Source: Desulfobacterales bacterium
Lineage (GTDB): Bacteria; Desulfobacterota; Desulfobacteria; Desulfobacterales; SURF-7
DNA length: 49,448 nucleotides
NCBI GenBank assembly: GCA_018693105.1
Contig: JABHLN010000014.1
Span: 1-49,448, forward strand
Direction of reading: 5' to 3'
Part shown: positions 46,391 to 49,448 of the stretch, in pieces
Layout: the number at the start of each line of letters is the position of its first letter
How positions within the stretch are numbered: position 1 is the stretch's first letter
Made by a program: the position numbers and the translations under genes
The notes under the pieces: model-generated
What the model saw: only the letters and a program-made list of their open reading frames with translations
Told to the model about the DNA's origin: nothing
The model's database searches: none

Positions 46391-46739
46391 ATATAAAATA
46401 ATATCTAAAATTTATTTTATGTGTGATTAGTAAATGTGATAATCTACAATATTTAGAATTATGAATCTTTCAAAATCCCCCCTTTCAGAATATTGAAATA
46501 TATCATTGTATTTTAAAAATTATCTATGCCATAAAATTAATAGAATTTACCAATAAGAACAGAATCATACCCTGTAAAACCAGCTTTAAAATCCAAAATT
46601 AATAACAGTTTATACCTGTCAATGAACAGGCTAATTTTTGGTATTCATTTTTTATTGATTTTAGAGTATGGTGACATTTGAAAAAACATTTAATAGCACA
46701 AAGTTTCTTCTCGCAATAATGGTAAAAAGGAAAAGATTC
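46391..46739. other. Spacer and probable leader of the cold-shock gene
   Basis: About 350 bp of AT-rich DNA without a supported gene. A small hairpin CCTGT/ACAGG (46615-46630) is followed by a T-rich stretch. A long untranslated leader would be usual for a cspA-like mRNA, but I see no recognisable cold-box. An AT-only stem just after recD2 (around 46395-46420) is too weak to call a terminator. Confidence 0.4.
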
Positions 46740-46940
46740 ATGGGAACAGGAAAAGTAAAGTGGTTTAATGAAAAAAGAGGTTTTGGTTTTATATCACAAG
46801 ATGAAGGTGATGATGTATTTGTTCATTATTCATCTATCAATATGCCTGGCTTCAAGATACTTAGTGAAGGCGAAAAAGTTAAATTTGAGATTAAAAGTGA
46901 TCCAAGGGGACTTGCCGCAGAATATGTAGAAAAAATCTGA
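46740..46940 (+). CDS. Cold-shock domain protein (CspA family)
   Basis: A 66-aa single-strand nucleic-acid-binding protein that melts RNA structure. It carries RNP1 (RGFGFI) and RNP2 (VFVHYS) on the standard scaffold [19 protein letters not shown] choose ATG 46740, which gives the conserved start [10 protein letters not shown]; the open frame continues upstream to 46668 but that extension is unlike any Csp. AAAAAGG lies at suitable spacing upstream. Members of this family serve in cold response or general growth, and the sequence cannot tell which. Confidence 0.94.
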   Translation: MGTGKVKWFNEKRGFGFISQDEGDDVFVHYSSINMPGFKILSEGEKVKFEIKSDPRGLAAEYVEKI

Positions 46941-47001
46941 TATATGAATGCTGTATATTCCCTGGGAAATCTAATAAAATTTTTGCCCGTATTGTTTCGA
47001 A

Positions 47002-47334
47002 CTATTCATAAGTCATCATATTATTTTCTCTAATTGATTTGCTGCAGCAAGCAAAGGATCCCAAGCCGGGCCAAACGGTGGTGCATAACCAAGGTCTGTT
47101 TGACAGAACTGAGGTACTTTCATAAGATTGATTCCCTGAAAACCCTTGCCTGTCTGACAACAAGATCTTCAATCTCCCTTTCCTTATCAGCAATGTTGTA
47201 TGGCATGCCACAGGCGCTGTATGAGACATCGTGTGTTTTTCAAGAACTATTACTTCCATATCCTTAAAATTTCTTTTTGCCCTGCTCGCAGCACTCATAC
47301 CAGCAGCATCCCCACCAATGATCAGAAATTTCAT
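47002..47334 (-). pseudogene. Remnant of a CoA-disulfide reductase/NADH oxidase-like flavoprotein
   Basis: Three pieces of one protein survive. (1) The FAD-binding start KFLIIGGDAAGMSAASRAK from ATG 47334. (2) After a one-base loss in an A-run near 47262, another frame gives DVSYSACGMPYNIADKERE and EDLVVRQARVF, including the redox-active Cys region. (3) After deletion of most of the protein, DLGYAPPFGPAWDPLLAAANQL survives, which is the C-terminal signature of the family. An intact gene would be about 440-560 codons. Neither frame gives a working enzyme. Confidence 0.85.
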
Positions 47335-47543
47335 GGTTTTTTGTCCTTTAGTTTAAAAATTGACTAACTTCCGATTTATGAGAAACTTGTAGCGAATATA
47401 CATTTTCTAACTCAAATATCATTATTACAGGGGGGGGCCGGGTAAAGTAATATTGTCTTATATACTATAGCAAAGTCGCCCGGGCAGAATAAAACCCGTG
47501 CAGCATCTACTTACTTTGCACAAATACAGGTAAAATTTATTTT

Positions 47544-48452
47544 TCACACGAGAAACCGGTCGGCAAGTACCAGCAGCAGCATAATCATAAGTGATGTGTT
47601 GAGCATTTTAAACAATTTATTGTAATTTACTTCAGGTACTAAAAAAAACCTGTAAGCAAAAAAAATAACAAGGCAGAAGGCGTTGAGTACAAGTCCTCTG
47701 AAAGCAATGGTGGTTGATATGACATCCAAAGGTGCAAGAACCAACATTAAAAAAGAAATACTCATAATCCAGGCAAAAATAATCCTGTTCAGTGATGCAC
47801 AGGTAAAAATATCCAGTATGCTTGACAGATTCCCCTGTTTATAGTCATCATGATGTTCAAGTACAACAAGAAAATAATGAGGGACCTGCCACAGGCCGAA
47901 AAGTATGGCAACGGCAATAATACGAAAATCATGAATATGCGCTCCCGCAACAAGAGACCCTATAAAGGGTGGCAGCATTCCGCATAAAGCACCCGGGAAA
48001 ATCGCCATAAATGTTTTAATCTTCATTTTTGTATATATAAAATTATACAATATGATTGCAGCTGCACTGAAAATAACCGGCATTATTGTGTAACCGGCTA
48101 TATAAACAAGTATAAGACCGGATGTAATCAATAGAACAGCCTGAACAGAAGCAGAAAGCTCAGATATTTTATTTTGGGGCAGTGCCCTGTTTTTCGTTCG
48201 TTTTAGATGCCTGTCGAATTCCTTATCCTGAATATTGTTAAGGGTTGCACATCCACATGCAAGAAAAAATATACCTGCCGCTGTCAGAAAAGACATGGGA
48301 GAAAATTCCGGTTTGACAACCTCATATCCAACAAAAGATGAAAATGAAATAAATAAACACATGGGTACTTTGGCTATTTCAGAATGCAGAAGTAATCTTG
48401 AAACCAAATTAGATACAAATATATCCGAATGCATATTTGATACCTTATTCAT
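47544..48452 (-). CDS. ctaB: Protoheme IX farnesyltransferase (heme O synthase)
   Basis: CtaB/CyoE attaches a farnesyl group to heme B, giving heme O for terminal oxidases. It is a UbiA-family membrane protein with about eight to nine helices and the prenyl-diphosphate motif NIQDKEFDRHLKRTKNRALP. It overlaps the coxB stop. Several ATGs cluster at the start; I pick 48452 (MNKVSNM) because GAGG stands 6 nt upstream, giving 302 aa, but 48464 is possible. No ctaA (heme A synthase) is visible in this window. Confidence 0.93.
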   Translation of the reverse strand: MNKVSNMHSDIFVSNLVSRLLLHSEIAKVPMCLFISFSSFVGYEVVKPEFSPMSFLTAAGIFFLACGCATLNNIQDKEFDRHLKRTKNRALPQNKISELSASVQAVLLITSGLILVYIAGYTIMPVIFSAAAIILYNFIYTKMKIKTFMAIFPGALCGMLPPFIGSLVAGAHIHDFRIIAVAILFGLWQVPHYFLVVLEHHDDYKQGNLSSILDIFTCASLNRIIFAWIMSISFLMLVLAPLDVISTTIAFRGLVLNAFCLVIFFAYRFFLVPEVNYNKLFKMLNTSLMIMLLLVLADRFLV

Positions 48453-49062
48453 CTTCATCCTCATCTATTTCAAGCCATATATTGTATTCTTCTTCGGGTA
48501 CAATCTTTAAAACAGCTTTCATCAGTGAATGATCACGCCCGCAGTATTCAGCGCACATTATATCGTATTCTCCCTGTTTATCAGCATAAAACCAGACGTA
48601 GGTACTCATGCCTTTAACAGCATCCACCTTTACCCTGAATGCGGGTATAAAAAGGCTGTGAAGCACATCAGCCGAAGTAATATTCAGCTTGACCGGTTTT
48701 CCCTGGGGAACGACAAGTTCGTTTTCCGTTTCCTTATCATTTGGATAGAAGAAGAGCCATGTAAACATTTGACCCTCAACATCAATTTCAATTGCCCCTG
48801 GAGGTACATTACGAAGGCCCAGGTATGATGTCCATCCGAAGTAAAACATGGAAAGCGCAATTATAGTCGGGATTATTGTCCAGGCCACTTCAAGCTTCCA
48901 GTTGTCCCTTATATCGGAAGGATCGGGGTTTTTACTGCGGCGGTACCTGATCACAAAATATATCATGACAATGGTGATGAAGATAAGCAGCACAACAGAA
49001 AAGCCGAGAATATACAAAAATGTCTGATCTACCTGTTTAACAGGGTTAATTAAAGTGTTCAT
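48445..49062 (-). CDS. coxB: Cytochrome c oxidase subunit II
   Basis: Subunit II accepts electrons from cytochrome c at its CuA centre. Two N-terminal helices (about 15-45 and 60-85) anchor it, and the periplasmic cupredoxin domain carries the CuA ligands: His in VLHSLFIPAF, then CAEYCGRDHSLM with two Cys, His and Met. There is no CXXCH, so this is not the heme-c-fused caa3 form. The start is set at ATG 49062 (MNTLINP) because AGGTGAG is well placed before it. The C-terminal tail is acidic (EIDEDEDE). Confidence 0.95.
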   Translation of the reverse strand: MNTLINPVKQVDQTFLYILGFSVVLLIFITIVMIYFVIRYRRSKNPDPSDIRDNWKLEVAWTIIPTIIALSMFYFGWTSYLGLRNVPPGAIEIDVEGQMFTWLFFYPNDKETENELVVPQGKPVKLNITSADVLHSLFIPAFRVKVDAVKGMSTYVWFYADKQGEYDIMCAEYCGRDHSLMKAVLKIVPEEEYNIWLEIDEDEDE

Positions 49063-49069
49063 GATAGTC

Positions 49070-49360
49070 TCACCTGAATGCAACGTCCCAGAATGTAAAG
49101 CTGATCATTATCCCGAGAAAAATAATAGTACTGATAAACGATAGCGTTATGACCCTGCTTTCATATTTCAGATGCATGAAAAAAAGAGTGACCAAAGATG
49201 CTTTGGACGATGCTATAAGAAGTGCAACCCATACATTAAGCCTTCCAAGGTCAATATAAGAAATACCAACTGTAGCACCTGTGAGCATGAGCAGGGCAGC
49301 AAATACCAGAAAGAGCTTTTTATACGACAAAATATGCATATCACTGTCTGTTTTCATCAT
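49070..49360 (-). CDS. Cytochrome c oxidase subunit IV family protein
   Basis: A 96-aa protein with three hydrophobic helices, matching the small prokaryotic COX4 (CtaF/CoxD-type) subunit. The middle segment with ASSKASLVTLFFMHLKYE is a family hallmark (K..LV..FFMHL). It stabilises the heme-copper oxidase. It ends 8 bp before coxB. Subunits I and III are not in the window and would be expected upstream, beyond the right edge, unless the repeat at 49373 marks a break. Confidence 0.88.
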   Translation of the reverse strand: MMKTDSDMHILSYKKLFLVFAALLMLTGATVGISYIDLGRLNVWVALLIASSKASLVTLFFMHLKYESRVITLSFISTIIFLGIMISFTFWDVAFR

Positions 49361-49372
49361 CTCACCTTAATT

Positions 49373-49448
49373 GATGGCGTCGTAAAAAGTCTCCATCTAC
49401 TGCGTTATAGCGTTTGATCAGAAGTTCGACATACTACATGTATGCCTT
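49373..49448 (-). repeat. Palindromic intergenic repeat, copy 2 (runs off the window edge)
   Basis: Begins with the 25 bp shared in inverse orientation with 43546-43570 (49373-49397), continues through GCGTTATAGCG (49402-49412), GTTTGATC and a CATAC...GTATG inverted pair (49430-49444). The second half resembles the element at 19743-19790. It sits in the upstream region of the cox subunit IV gene. The full element length is unknown because the window ends. Confidence 0.8.

Noticed and set aside
46668-46739. Longer N-terminus for the cold-shock protein
   Set aside because: The conserved Csp fold begins at [10 protein letters not shown]; the upstream in-frame residues match no Csp and the SD is placed for 46740.
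1-49448. CRISPR arrays, tRNA or rRNA genes, phage or transposase genes
   Set aside because: No regularly spaced repeats with unique spacers, no tRNA cloverleaf that I could recognise, and no integrase or transposase motifs in any reading frame.

Overview
The window looks like a chromosomal segment of a Gram-negative anaerobe of the Desulfobacterota (deltaproteobacterial sulfate-reducer type, Desulfobacterales-like). This rests on gene content: an Rnf operon headed by a multiheme c-type cytochrome, a Hyb-type periplasmic [NiFe] hydrogenase, a membrane pyrophosphatase, CarD, and a meso-DAP-type MurE. No genus can be fixed from the sequence alone. Base composition is AT-rich. Most of the window is well-conserved core genome with short, decayed or repetitive patches between the blocks.

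Layout. 1-5118 (+): 3' part of rplY, pth, hppA (interrupted by a frameshift), carD and an rluD-like gene. 5232-11967 (-): one Rnf operon in the order cytochrome c, rnfC, rnfD, rnfG, rnfE, rnfA, rnfB; RnfB is fused to a GltD-like flavoprotein. 12493-14037 (+): an SDR epimerase with an unusual helical C-terminal domain. 14100-19625 (-): hydrogenase operon small subunit, HybA, HybB, large subunit, maturation protease. 20351-21820 (+): divergent hypC, hypA, hypB with what look like remnants of hypF and hypD. 22079-24912 (-): a parvulin-type chaperone/isomerase and a B12-binding-type radical SAM protein. 25007-41990 (-): a complete dcw cluster, transcribed mraZ, rsmH, ftsL, ftsI, murE, murF, mraY, murD, ftsW, murG, murC, murB, ftsQ, ftsA, ftsZ. 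42504-49448: an unknown lipoprotein (-), gmhB and recD2 (+), a cold-shock protein (+), a broken flavoprotein disulfide reductase (-), and ctaB, coxB and a cox subunit IV (-) at the right edge.

How the genes fit together. The pyrophosphatase, Rnf complex and Hyb hydrogenase are an energy-conservation set: H2 oxidised in the periplasm feeds quinones, Rnf couples ferredoxin/NAD electron exchange to ion flux, and the cytochrome probably links Rnf to the periplasmic cytochrome pool. The dcw genes build lipid II and the divisome. The cytochrome oxidase genes suggest oxygen consumption or defence.

I did not find a clearly new multi-gene system. The most noteworthy observations are the RnfB-GltD fusion, the decayed hyp genes, the hppA frameshift, a palindromic intergenic repeat family, a mirrored MraZ-type operator, and the SDR fusion. 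I see no CRISPR array, tRNA, rRNA or intact transposase.
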